NCBI RefSeq assembly: GCF_001591645.1
Contig: NZ_BCVH01000014.1
Span: 1-64,000, forward strand
DNA: 64,000 nucleotides
Direction: 5' to 3'
Source of the DNA: Robertmurraya korlensis NBRC 107688
GTDB lineage: Bacteria; Bacillota; Bacilli; Bacillales; Cytobacillaceae
The translations under genes and the position numbers were made by a program. Positions within the stretch are counted from its first letter, which is position 1. Every line of letters begins with the position of its first letter. The notes beneath the pieces were generated by a model. It was not told where the DNA came from, made no database searches, and saw nothing but the letters and a program-made list of their open reading frames with translations. Positions 9,086 to 17,209 of the stretch are shown piece after piece.

Positions 9086-10522
9086 TTATTTATTAAGGTC
9101 ACTCCCACGAAGCCATGCTTTAATTTCACTTTCGGTTGGATCTACTGGATCAGGCTTCAAACCAGGAATATATTCGCATGCCTCAAATAGAGCTGGGATA
9201 ACATCAGCATGAACACCTACTGAGTGGTGAATATACGGTCCTTTCACTAACTTTTCTTCCCATAAAGGCCAATCATTTACTTCGACCCATACATATGAAC
9301 CTCTAGTAAATGGCCCTTCAATTCCCTTTGCTTTTCCAAGGAAGATGGAATACTCTCCATGGTCTCCGTCAAAGCGTGCAATTGTCATATCCCCACCCTT
9401 AATTTCACCTTCATGTGTTCCTGGTGAATGGTCGTCAAATAAGAAGTGTTTATTTAGCTTTGGCTTTTCTTCCACACTTAACGATACAGGGAAATTACCA
9501 CAGTGGAATAATAACTCACCATTTGGATTTTCCGGATGACGCACAGTGATATCTGCGAAAAATGTTGGTTTTGTATTTAAAGTTGCTGCTTGAACCATAA
9601 TGGATGTAATCGCACCATGGATGTCTGTTTCACACGTCACAGGGATTTGTTCGTCTGTTAGAATCGCATTGGCTAAACAAGGCATGATACCAATAATTTC
9701 TTGTAAGGTTGACCAACACTGAATCGCAATCGCTGTACTTCCTGTATCCGCAGCTAGTTGTTTCATAGCAACTTTCAAGGATGCGATTCTTCGAACATCC
9801 TGTTCAGTTACTCCGCTCCAGTCGAGCTTTTCCTTAATATAGTTCATAGCCTCCTCTAACTCTTGGCTGTCTATCTTTTCGATTTTCAAAGTTTCTTTCT
9901 TCAACTCTTCAAGAGTGATCGGATGAATCTGGATTCCGAATGTCTCCAACAATTCACCTTCATTACAGATAACGGACCAAAAATCAGATGGTCTTGTAGA
10001 TATTTGCAAGATTCGTAGATTGGTAAATTGCTTTACAACATTGGCTGCTGCGATAAAATTCTTAAAACCTCTTTCAAAAACAGGACTATCAACGCCGCAG
10101 TTCGTTATATATGTAAACTTGACGTTAAACCTCCTTAGTACTTTACCCGTTGCAAAAAGTCCACATTGCGTATCACGAAGGCGCATCCCATTTTCTAAAG
10201 GAGCTTCATCCCGTGGTCCCCAAAGTAAAACTGGCTTACCAATAGCTTTGGCTACACGTGCCACAATGTCTTCTGTTCCAAAGTTACAATGAGGGAAAAA
10301 CAAAGCATCTACTTCAGCATCTCTAAATTTTTTGATAATCAATGATTCCTGAGAACGATCGTGCAATAATCCTTCTTCATTTATTTCTTCTAAATCGATA
10401 ATTTCCATTTCAAGTCCAAAACTTTCCACTTTTTCTCTAATTAAATTTTTAAATTTTAGTGCGTCTTCCTTACTAAATACAAATCTCCGAGTTGGAGCAA
10501 ATCCAAGTTTAATTTTTCCCAT
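9086..10522 (-). CDS. L-fucose/L-arabinose isomerase family protein
   Basis: A 478-residue protein of the L-fucose isomerase-like family (COG2407 type): an N-terminal Rossmann-like part with VDALFFPHCNFGTEDIVARVA, a middle with AIAIQCWSTLQEIIGIMPC, and a C-terminal part with ITSIMVQAA, FFADITVRHPE and the late His motif of the metal site (KGPYIHHSVGVHADV). These enzymes interconvert aldoses and ketoses with Mn2+; several members have unknown substrates. It is the first gene of the operon, with a GGAGG site before the ATG and an operator region upstream. Expected job: make the ketose that the FGGY kinase phosphorylates. The sugar cannot be read from sequence. Confidence 0.8.
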   Translation of the reverse strand: MGKIKLGFAPTRRFVFSKEDALKFKNLIREKVESFGLEMEIIDLEEINEEGLLHDRSQESLIIKKFRDAEVDALFFPHCNFGTEDIVARVAKAIGKPVLLWGPRDEAPLENGMRLRDTQCGLFATGKVLRRFNVKFTYITNCGVDSPVFERGFKNFIAAANVVKQFTNLRILQISTRPSDFWSVICNEGELLETFGIQIHPITLEELKKETLKIEKIDSQELEEAMNYIKEKLDWSGVTEQDVRRIASLKVAMKQLAADTGSTAIAIQCWSTLQEIIGIMPCLANAILTDEQIPVTCETDIHGAITSIMVQAATLNTKPTFFADITVRHPENPNGELLFHCGNFPVSLSVEEKPKLNKHFLFDDHSPGTHEGEIKGGDMTIARFDGDHGEYSIFLGKAKGIEGPFTRGSYVWVEVNDWPLWEEKLVKGPYIHHSVGVHADVIPALFEACEYIPGLKPDPVDPTESEIKAWLRGSDLNK

Positions 10523-10543
10523 AACTAACCTCCGATGTAAATT

Positions 10544-10572
10544 ACTAAATTAGTTTGTTTTATTTAGCTAAA
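10544..10572. promoter_or_regulatory. Probable LacI-type operators upstream of the isomerase operon
   Basis: ACTAAATTAGT (10544-10554) and the perfect palindrome TTTAGCTAAA (10563-10572) lie about 19 bases apart, 22-50 bases before the isomerase start. The same half-site AACTAAA recurs before the divergent LacI gene, which suggests that LacI binds both sides. Confidence 0.55.
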
Positions 10573-10588
10573 CTATTTAGTTATACAG

Positions 10589-10604
10589 TTAAAACCGCTT
10601 ACAT
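10589..10604 (-). promoter_or_regulatory. CcpA cre-like site
   Basis: On the minus strand, ATGTAAGCGGTTTTAA fits the cre consensus WTGNNARCGNWWWCAW with one mismatch. It lies about 70 bases before the isomerase start, suited to catabolite repression of the operon. Confidence 0.55.
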
Positions 10605-10796
10605 GTTGTTCATTAAGGGTATTTCCTTGATGTAATATTATCAACCGCTAGATTACTAGTCAACTTTTTTATAAATTTATTTAGTTATAATTATATATTT
10701 TTATATAAAATTTATATAAAAAATCAAAAAACAAGACATAAAATGGACTGAGATTACATATAAGAACAAAGATTCAATAGGTTTTATATAAAAAAT

Positions 10797-10847
10797 AACT
10801 AAACAAAAACTAATTATTAACTAAACAAAATAAAAGTATGATATAAT
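10797..10847 (+). promoter_or_regulatory. Promoter/operator region of the LacI gene
   Basis: Two copies of AACTAAA (from 10797 and near 10819) lie just upstream of a perfect TATAAT at 10842-10847; the second copy sits where the -35 element should be. No good TTGACA is seen. The placement suggests autorepression. Confidence 0.45.
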
Positions 10848-10901
10848 TCGTTTATATTCAATATAAACAACAACTTTACACTTCTAGGAAGGTGCATTTT
10901 T

Positions 10902-11936
10902 TTGAAAATAGATGATATCGCTAAACTAGCGAATGTATCAAAATCAGCCGTCTCATTAGCACTAAACGGGAAAAACGGAGTAAGTGAAAAAACTCGTAAT
11001 AAAATTTTAAAAATTGCCGAGGATTATGGCTACATTCCCCGACCTATTATTAAGGCTGATCAGGTTTACCAAATGAATACTAAACTACTGAGACTCGTTG
11101 CTGTGACAAATTCAGGGATCGTCACGGAACAATTTGAATCTCTTCCCTTTTTCATGGAGCTAATCAAAAGTATTGATACTGAAATTGGATCTAGTGGTTA
11201 TTCCTTAATGGTTTCCTCTATAAATATAGAAACATTTGAGGATGAAATATCTAGATTGGAAAAAGAGCAGAAGTCTGCTGGTATATTGTTATTGGGTACC
11301 AATTTAACTTCTGAGCAAATCAGAGTTATCTCAGGTATTCAACCTAATTTAGTTGTTTTAGATACTTGCTTTGAAACACTAGATGTTAACTTTGTTGTGA
11401 TGAACAATATACATGGCGCTTATCAGGCAGCAATGTATTTAATGGAACATGGACATCATGATATTGGTTATGTTCAATCAAATATCAGGATGTATAACTT
11501 TGATATGAGGAAAAAAGGGTTTATTCAAGCACTAACAGAAAAAAACCTTACTATTAATGAAAAAAATTGTTTTTCCATCTCTCCAACAACTATTTCATCT
11601 CAAGATATTTTTATTGAGAAAGTACGAAATAATATGAACCAACTGCCAACTGCTTTATTTTGCGAAGCTGATTATATGGCAATTAGCGTCATTAAATCAC
11701 TTACCGAATTGGGTATTAAAGTACCAGATGAAATTTCAGTCATTGGTTTTGATGACATTTTTGAATCACAAGTGATTACTCCTGAATTAACAACTATCCG
11801 TGTTAAGAAAGATCGAATCGCACTTCTAGCAGTTGAAATACTAATCCGACAGATTGAAAATAACGACTTTGATAAAGTTAAAGTACTAGTAGATACGGAA
11901 CTAATTGAAAGAAATTCATGTTCAGAAAATAAATAG
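10902..11936 (+). CDS. LacI/GalR-family transcriptional regulator
   Basis: A 344-residue repressor. Residues 1-50 are the LacI helix-turn-helix and hinge start (KIDDIAKLANVSKSAVSLAL); residues about 60-340 are a periplasmic-binding-like effector domain with VIGFDDIFESQVITPELTTI near the end. The start is TTG at 10902 with an AGGAAGGTG site upstream. It is divergent from the isomerase-transketolase-kinase operon and shares an operator-rich intergenic region with it, so it most likely represses that operon until a sugar or sugar phosphate binds. The following ribB-like frame begins before its stop. Confidence 0.87.
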   Translation: MKIDDIAKLANVSKSAVSLALNGKNGVSEKTRNKILKIAEDYGYIPRPIIKADQVYQMNTKLLRLVAVTNSGIVTEQFESLPFFMELIKSIDTEIGSSGYSLMVSSINIETFEDEISRLEKEQKSAGILLLGTNLTSEQIRVISGIQPNLVVLDTCFETLDVNFVVMNNIHGAYQAAMYLMEHGHHDIGYVQSNIRMYNFDMRKKGFIQALTEKNLTINEKNCFSISPTTISSQDIFIEKVRNNMNQLPTALFCEADYMAISVIKSLTELGIKVPDEISVIGFDDIFESQVITPELTTIRVKKDRIALLAVEILIRQIENNDFDKVKVLVDTELIERNSCSENK

Positions 11937-12567
11937 TAAGGGTAAAATTGTTATACTGAGCTCGATATTGGATGCCATTGAAGATCTAAAAAAGGGAAAA
12001 ATCGTCATTGTAATGGATGTTGAAAAGAGGGAAAATGAAGGTGATTTTTTAGCTCTAGCTGAAAATATTACAGCTGAGACAATAAATTTTATGATTCAAT
12101 ATGGCCGTGGATTGGTGTGCTGTCCAATTACAAGAGAAAGGGCAGAGCAATTGGGATTTCAAATCATGGTTTCTGAGAATACGGAAAGTTTAAAGACCGC
12201 ATTTACTGTTTCCATGGATCACATTTCTTATAAAACAGGAATTTCAGCTTTTGAAAGAGCAGATACCGTTCGTGCAATAGCAAATCCTGAATCTTTACCT
12301 AGTGATTTTAGAAAACCAGGACATATGTTTCCCCTAATAGCAGTCGATGGAGGTGTTCTAGAAAGACCGGGACATACTGAAGCAGGGGTTGACCTAGCAA
12401 AACTAGCTGGAAGTTTTCCGGCTGCAGTTATTTGTGAAGTAATTAAAGATAATGGAGAAATGGCACGGTTAACAGATTTAAAAGAATTTTCAATTACTCA
12501 CAAGTTAAAAATAATCACAATTAAGGATTTAGTTACATTTCTAAAGGAAAATAACTCCAGCTACTAA
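11905..12567 (+). CDS. ribB: Stand-alone 3,4-dihydroxy-2-butanone-4-phosphate synthase (RibB)
   Basis: A RibB domain of about 205 residues. Catalytic motifs are kept: KRENEGDF (metal/acid residues), FTVSMDH, RKPGHMFPLIA, RPGHTEAGVDLAKLAG and CEVIKDNGEMAR. The enzyme converts ribulose 5-phosphate to formate and 3,4-dihydroxy-2-butanone 4-phosphate for riboflavin synthesis. Bacillus relatives normally use a RibBA fusion inside a rib operon; here no GTP cyclohydrolase II part and no rib genes are near. The start is unclear: TTG 11905 overlaps the LacI gene by 32 bases, and TTG near 11974 matches where the family fold begins. Co-transcription with the LacI gene hints at a link to the sugar cluster. 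Confidence 0.8.
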   Translation: MKEIHVQKINSKGKIVILSSILDAIEDLKKGKIVIVMDVEKRENEGDFLALAENITAETINFMIQYGRGLVCCPITRERAEQLGFQIMVSENTESLKTAFTVSMDHISYKTGISAFERADTVRAIANPESLPSDFRKPGHMFPLIAVDGGVLERPGHTEAGVDLAKLAGSFPAAVICEVIKDNGEMARLTDLKEFSITHKLKIITIKDLVTFLKENNSSY

Positions 12568-12674
12568 CCTCTCCTTTAAGCCAAGTAAGAAATATTGTAT
12601 AAGTTAACTTTCTGTTTAAGTAGACAGATAAGAGATAAGAGAGAAGCAATAACATCAAAAGAGTAAATACCAAC

Positions 12675-12707
12675 AGCCCTTTGACAAAAACCACTGGGCT
12701 TTTTTTA
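12675..12707 (+). terminator. Rho-independent terminator after ribB
   Basis: AGCCC (12675-12679) pairs with GGGCT (12696-12700), followed by seven or more Ts. The stem is short, but the T-run is good and the position fits the end of the LacI-ribB transcript. Confidence 0.6.
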
Positions 12708-12992
12708 TATTCACCATTTTTCCTTTTCACAGCGGAAAAGATATTTATCTGTGATATTGGTTCAGTTATAGACCGTAAATTCCTCTCATTTAGAAAAAAC
12801 GATGCTTCCTGAGCACCGTTCCGTTGGAAATTTTGATATTTGATAAGGTTTCATGATTCTACAATCTCTTTTACTACTAAATAAACAAATCTAATATCAG
12901 AATAAACCCTAATCCGACTACAGCTGTATTTGAGGAAAGTACACTATAGGTAGAGTTGCAACTGTAGCAGCCCCTAATGCAACAAGTAAGTA
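12708..12992. other. Intergenic region, no supported gene
   Basis: Nothing with a start codon and ribosome site. On the minus strand a short open stretch ends NTAVVGLGFILILDLFI before a TAG near 12885, reading like the hydrophobic tail of a small protein, but no start is visible. Possibly a remnant. Confidence 0.35.
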
Positions 12993-13032
12993 GGCAAACT
13001 CACACTCCTTCGAGTTTGCCTTTCGTTTTTTT
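12993..13032. terminator. Hairpin terminator beside the pfkA end
   Basis: GGCAAACTC (12993-13001) pairs perfectly with GAGTTTGCC (13012-13020). The T-rich tail TTTCGTTTTTTT is on the plus strand, yet the nearest gene end is pfkA on the minus strand, 20 bases away. It may serve both directions. Confidence 0.55.
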
Positions 13033-13051
13033 ATTCTTTTATTCTAATTTA

Positions 13052-14011
13052 CTACATGGATAAACTAAGTGCTAAATCATACAATGACATATCAATTTCG
13101 TGTATTTCTGTCGCAGCTTGTTCAAAAGTGGTATAAGTGATTTTACCATTCTTTACGCTAACCATACTTCCATGATCCCCACTCAGGAGGATATCCACAG
13201 CTTTTGCCCCCATTTGACTACCAATCATCCGATCATAGGCAGTAGGTGTCCCACCACGTTGTAAGAATCCTAGTACAACGACTCTTGTATCTAGTTGTAT
13301 GTGGTCTTGTAACTCTTTTTGTATATCCTCAGCACTACACACACCCTCTGCAACAATGACGATACAATCCTTTTGTCCACGATTCCTTGCCGTATGAATA
13401 CGTGCAATGACATCTTTAATATCGTAAGATGCCTCCGGAATAATGATTGATTCTGCTTCCGAACAAAGTCCAGCCCATAAGGCAATGTCCCCCGCACCAC
13501 GTCCCATAACCTCCACAATTGAGGTTTTTTCGTGAGAATAAGCGGTATCTCGAATTTTATCAATTGCATCAATTGCAGTACTTACTGCAGTATTAAAACC
13601 TATTGAATAATCTGTACCAGCTATATCATTATCTATGGTTCCAGGTATCCCCACAACAGGTAGGCCCTTTTCACATAATTTCAACGCACCTTGAAAAGAT
13701 CCATCTCCACCTATTACAACAAGTCCATCAATATTTAGCTCCTTTAAATTTCGTATTGCTTCATGTTGCGATTCATCCAATTTAAATCGCTCACTCCTTG
13801 ATGTACGCAGTATCGTTCCCCCACGCTGTATGATTCCATCAACAAACTTTTGATTCATTGGAACGATATTTCCTTCTAACAGACCCTCATAACCATTGTA
13901 AACACCGAATACTTCTAACCCCTTATCGATCCCTCTCAAAACTACCGCCCGTATGGCAGCATTCATTCCAGGAGAATCCCCACCGCTAGTTAGTACAGCA
14001 ATTCTTCTCAT
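13052..14011 (-). CDS. pfkA: ATP-dependent 6-phosphofructokinase
   Basis: A 319-residue protein, exactly the usual length of bacterial PfkA. Motifs run in order: RRIAVLTSGGDSPGMNAAIR (ATP loop), GLVVIGGDGSFQGA, the catalytic PGTIDNDIAGTD, and VIEVMGRHAGD-like VEVMGRGAGDIALW. It phosphorylates fructose 6-phosphate to the 1,6-bisphosphate in the cytoplasm. The frame is open 16 codons further upstream, but ATG 14011 has AAGGGG before it and matches family starts. In Bacillus pfkA normally sits with accA and pyk; here it stands alone between decayed genes, so it may be a second copy. GRGAGD in place of the common GRHAGD is a small change near the effector/substrate region. Confidence 0.88.
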   Translation of the reverse strand: MRRIAVLTSGGDSPGMNAAIRAVVLRGIDKGLEVFGVYNGYEGLLEGNIVPMNQKFVDGIIQRGGTILRTSRSERFKLDESQHEAIRNLKELNIDGLVVIGGDGSFQGALKLCEKGLPVVGIPGTIDNDIAGTDYSIGFNTAVSTAIDAIDKIRDTAYSHEKTSIVEVMGRGAGDIALWAGLCSEAESIIIPEASYDIKDVIARIHTARNRGQKDCIVIVAEGVCSAEDIQKELQDHIQLDTRVVVLGFLQRGGTPTAYDRMIGSQMGAKAVDILLSGDHGSMVSVKNGKITYTTFEQAATEIHEIDMSLYDLALSLSM

Positions 14012-14177
14012 AATTCCCCTTCTTTCATTATGTAATTTATAGAGCGGTTTCAGTTCCATTCCTACTTAGATAATCTCTAAGTATTAAAAACCAAAAATAC
14101 TTCTTTCTATTTGTCTACCAAGTATTTTATTATTTAATATATTTTTCTTCTTTGTTGCTGTCAACTTATTATAATTA

Positions 14178-14203
14178 AAGCCTCTCCATTTTTGGAAGAG
14201 GCT
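14178..14203 (-). terminator. Terminator of the tpx remnant
   Basis: GCCTCTCC (14180-14187) and GGAAGAGGC (14194-14202) form the stem around a T-rich loop; the minus-strand tail starts TTTAATTAT. It lies right after the tpx stop. Confidence 0.6.
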
Positions 14204-14209
14204 CTTACT

Positions 14210-14439
14210 TTATAATAATTCCTTCACAGCATCAACTGCTGCTTCATAGTTTGGACGGTTGGTTCCTTCACTTACATACTCAACATATGTAACTTTATCT
14301 TTTGTTTCAATAACAAACACCGAACGTGCTAATAGAAGAAATTCTTCCATATATATACCTTATGCCTTCCCGAATGAAAGATCCTTATGGTCTGAATATG
14401 TTTTTACTTGTTCAAATTAATAAATGTAACTGAAGCCAT
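14210..14439 (-). pseudogene. tpx: Thiol peroxidase (Tpx) with large internal deletion
   Basis: The gene keeps its GGAGGAG site, its ATG at 14439 and the first residues MASVTF, then meets a stop; further on it reads SDHKDLSFGKAYGI and LLARSVFVIE, and ends YVSEGTNRPNYEAAVDAVKEL, the typical C-terminus of Tpx. Full Tpx has about 166 residues; here about half is gone, including both redox cysteines. The enzyme normally reduces peroxides with thioredoxin. It cannot be active. Confidence 0.85.
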
Positions 14440-14689
14440 CAATGACTCCTCCTTTTTTTATCAATTATATAAGGAAACTATCAAAATACAATGCTGAATA
14501 CAACAACCAGGATATTCAAGTTAGAAAATATTGTAGAAAGACAAGTTATCTGAAAAAAAAGACTCTATTGAATTCATTGTTGACTTTTTCACGGAGGTAT
14601 AGGGAATTCATAAACGGAGAAATTACGGTTAATGTTTATAGTAGGGGCTCAAGAAGCAGATATAAGCGGATTAATTTCGATTAACTTCT

Positions 14690-14800
14690 ATATTTATAAC
14701 TATTTTTAATAAAGAGAATCTTACAATTCCTCTTGGTTTTACAAACGAATACGTTAGAATTGACGCACTCAAAGTATTCAGTTCACTAATATTTTCTTGA
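14690..14800 (+). pseudogene. DUF3231 gene fragment, inverted middle segment
   Basis: This short stretch reads NKENLTIPLGFTNEYVRI followed by KVFSSLIF and a stop at 14798-14800, which matches the middle of DUF3231 proteins (pattern IPxGFTDEDVN...RLFSD). There is no start codon or ribosome site. The N-terminal part of the same family lies on the opposite strand directly to the right, so this segment appears to have been inverted. Confidence 0.6.
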
Positions 14801-14971
14801 GATTGATTTAACATCTTTTCTACCACTTGTTTTATTTAAATATTTTCTGTGCTTGCATAAAAGTACTCAAAAAGCCTTAACTCATACTGTTTTGATATAG
14901 GAAGACCAAATGTTTGAGAACTCGTTTACGGTTAGTTCGACAATAGGCATATTGTTTTTGATGTTACTCAT
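14785..14971 (-). pseudogene. DUF3231 gene fragment, N-terminal part
   Basis: ATG 14971 has an AAAGGAG site and starts MSNIKNNMPIVELTVNEF, then SNIWSSYIKTV and a stop. Further readable pieces are EYFYASTENI and IKQVVEKMLNQSQEN with frame changes, matching helices 1-2 of DUF3231 proteins, which are common, often duplicated proteins of spore-forming Bacillaceae. The reading ends where the inverted segment at 14690-14800 begins. Confidence 0.6.
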
Positions 14972-15252
14972 TTTATCCCACTCCTTTCTTATGAGTTTTT
15001 CCCCATTCTGTATTAATTATTTTGAAATATTACATCCAACATTTCACAGAAAACTACGAAACAAACTAAGAATGTAACAAGGCGTTTCATTTAGGTAACA
15101 CATAATTTTAGTTGTTATCCATTACAATAAAACCTCGAACTATTTTCTATTCAAGTGAACGGAAATAAAATAGATATAATCTGACTCTATAAAAATTAGA
15201 AGTGATACTAAATATACTTGTCTTCAGGATGAAGAATAGGAAGGTTTAAAAG
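14972..15252. other. Intergenic region, no gene seen
   Basis: AT-rich stretch between the DUF3231 remnant and the HAD phosphatase gene. It must carry the promoters for both directions, but no clear -35/-10 pair stands out. Confidence 0.4.
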
Positions 15253-16089
15253 ATGAAAAAGGCTATTTTTTTGGACATCGATGGAACTTTGGTTAACGAT
15301 AAACTTATAATCCCTGAATCAGCCAAACTTGCCGTACAAAAGGCTAGAGAAAACGGACACCTTGTTTTTATTTGTACAGGAAGGCCAAAATCGCTAATTT
15401 CCCCTGATATACTGGAAGTTGGGTTTGATGGGATTATTGGTTCTGCCGGAGGGTATATAGAAATGGACCATGAGGTGTTATTACACGTAAATGTTAAAAA
15501 AGAGGATGTAAAGCATGTTGTAGACTTTTTTAACCAACATGGAATCGAGTTTAATCTGGAATCAAACATCGGTATATTTACTCGTAAAAATGGTAACTCT
15601 CGTATGCGTTTCATTTTAGAACAATTACATAAAGCTGATCCTAATTCAAAGATAGACATAGAAAAAGGATTTGAGTCTATTTTCGATACTATTATTGAGA
15701 GTGAAGACTTACTTAGAGATGATATTAATAAGATTTCCTTTTTTGGATCAAAATTACCCCTTGAGAGGATAAAAGAAGAATTCGCATCTAAATTCACGGT
15801 CATTCCTAGCACAGTAGCTGCTTTCGGAGAAAATTGTGGTGAAATATCCATTCTTGGTGTAAATAAGGCAACAGGTATTGAAAAGATCATTAATCACTTA
15901 AACATAAAAAAAGAGGATACCTTTGGATATGGCGATAGCTGGAATGATTTAGAAATGCTTGAATTCGTCCACTACGGAATCGCCATGGGAAATGCAAATG
16001 AAGCAGTTAAAAATATAGCTAATGATGTTACTGATACACATGATGAAGATGGTATCTATAATAGTTTTAAAAAATATAGATTAATTTAA
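15253..16089 (+). CDS. Cof-type HAD-IIB sugar-phosphate phosphatase
   Basis: A 278-residue haloacid dehalogenase superfamily hydrolase of the Cof (class IIB) group. Motif I is FLDIDGTLVND with the nucleophile and acid/base Asp, motif II is VFICTGRPKS, and motifs III/IV are in GVNKATGIEKII and GYGDSWNDLEML. Family members dephosphorylate sugar phosphates or flavin precursors in the cytoplasm with Mg2+. The ATG follows an AGGAAGG-like site. It converges on the RpiR gene and shares a terminator with it. Substrate unknown; the nearby oxidoreductases and RpiR regulator suggest sugar metabolism. Confidence 0.82.
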   Translation: MKKAIFLDIDGTLVNDKLIIPESAKLAVQKARENGHLVFICTGRPKSLISPDILEVGFDGIIGSAGGYIEMDHEVLLHVNVKKEDVKHVVDFFNQHGIEFNLESNIGIFTRKNGNSRMRFILEQLHKADPNSKIDIEKGFESIFDTIIESEDLLRDDINKISFFGSKLPLERIKEEFASKFTVIPSTVAAFGENCGEISILGVNKATGIEKIINHLNIKKEDTFGYGDSWNDLEMLEFVHYGIAMGNANEAVKNIANDVTDTHDEDGIYNSFKKYRLI

Positions 16090-16116
16090 AAATGTTCATT
16101 TTGATACACATTACAA

Positions 16117-16143
16117 AAACCGCCAATTTGAATCTGGCGGTTT
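16117..16143. terminator. Bidirectional terminator
   Basis: AAACCGCCA (16117-16125) pairs with TGGCGGTTT (16135-16143), with A-rich left and T-rich right flanks. It lies between the converging HAD and RpiR genes. Confidence 0.85.
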
Positions 16144-16165
16144 CTTTCTTATATCGCTATTAAAC

Positions 16166-17023
16166 TTAAAGTAGTTCCCATTTTTTTATGGCCTCTTCCT
16201 TTTTCTTAAGATTATTAAGGTTACTTGTATACTCTTTCGCATAAATAATTGAAAAAAGTGTATCTAGGATATACTCAAACGATATTTGTGAAGAAAATGT
16301 CCCTACTTTGAAGAAGTCATATTCATCATGTGGGACCTCAATGGTCAGATTACATAATCTAGACATGATCGATTCAGAATTACCGGTTAACATGATGGAT
16401 GGTATTTTCATTGAAGCTAGATATTTTATTATTTTTATGTAAGAAGCTGAATTACCCGTATAACTAATAAAAATTGCACAGTCCAAATCGTCCATGCTTA
16501 AAGTGTTCCATGTTGTTTCTCCATATTCATCCGCGATGATTAAGTGCTTGTTAATTTTAATAAATTTGTTTTGAAAGCTACGAGCACGGATCTGAGAATC
16601 CCCATTGCCAAATAAATAAACTCGTTTCGCATTTCTAATTATTTCTACTGCTTTATTTAACTGATCCTTATCCAATTTCCCCATTGTTTTTCTAATAGTT
16701 TCAATCGTCAAATCAGCCATTTTTTTGGCAATGTTGATAGAACTATCAGTTGGGAGAAAAGGAAAGTTAGGGTCCACATGCGAAATAGTATGTTTATTAC
16801 TTTGAATTTCATGAATTAATGCTACTTTAAAATTTCTATAACCTGAGAATCCTAATTTCTGACTGAGCCTAATGATTGCAGAGTGGGAAGTAAATGTATT
16901 CTCTGCCAGCTCTTGGATATACATATTCGGAACATCCTCTTGGTTCATTAAAATGAAATCAGCGATTCTTTTTTCAGTATCAGTGAACCCTTGCTTCTGT
17001 TCGAGTTTCTTTAATAAGGTCAT
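16166..17023 (-). CDS. RpiR/MurR-family regulator (HTH plus SIS domain)
   Basis: A 285-residue regulator. Residues about 1-75 form the RpiR helix-turn-helix (FTSHSAIIRLSQKLGFSGYR); residues about 110-260 are a SIS sugar-phosphate-binding domain (RVYLFGNGDSQIRARSFQNK and CAIFISYTGNSASYIKI). It is divergent from the intact Gfo/Idh/MocA gene, so it probably controls that gene and its partner in response to a phosphorylated sugar. One of two RpiR paralogues in this window. Confidence 0.85.
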   Translation of the reverse strand: MTLLKKLEQKQGFTDTEKRIADFILMNQEDVPNMYIQELAENTFTSHSAIIRLSQKLGFSGYRNFKVALIHEIQSNKHTISHVDPNFPFLPTDSSINIAKKMADLTIETIRKTMGKLDKDQLNKAVEIIRNAKRVYLFGNGDSQIRARSFQNKFIKINKHLIIADEYGETTWNTLSMDDLDCAIFISYTGNSASYIKIIKYLASMKIPSIMLTGNSESIMSRLCNLTIEVPHDEYDFFKVGTFSSQISFEYILDTLFSIIYAKEYTSNLNNLKKKEEAIKKWELL

Positions 17024-17209
17024 TATTCCCCTCCATTTGTATTGCTACGGCACCATATAAAATGACTAGTTGTTTAAACATTATGTTCATTCTAGTATAA
17101 CGAATTTTAAGTATTGTTGAAAATCAGGTCCTATCTGTTATAAAAGCGGTCTCAATACTTACTATCTCAAATATAATCAAGCTACCAAAGAAAATTGGAG
17201 GAGTTTTTT

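Noticed and set aside
9086-10522. True L-fucose or L-arabinose isomerase
   Set aside because: No fucose or arabinose catabolic genes (fuculokinase/aldolase, araB/araD) are nearby; family membership does not set the substrate.
12533-12730. Minus-strand frame of 65 residues with a hydrophobic stretch
   Set aside because: It runs through the ribB terminator and overlaps the end of ribB; no ribosome site and biased composition.
14442-14684. Plus-strand frame of 80 residues
   Set aside because: It starts within the leader of the tpx remnant, has no ribosome site, and its basic, low-complexity product matches nothing.
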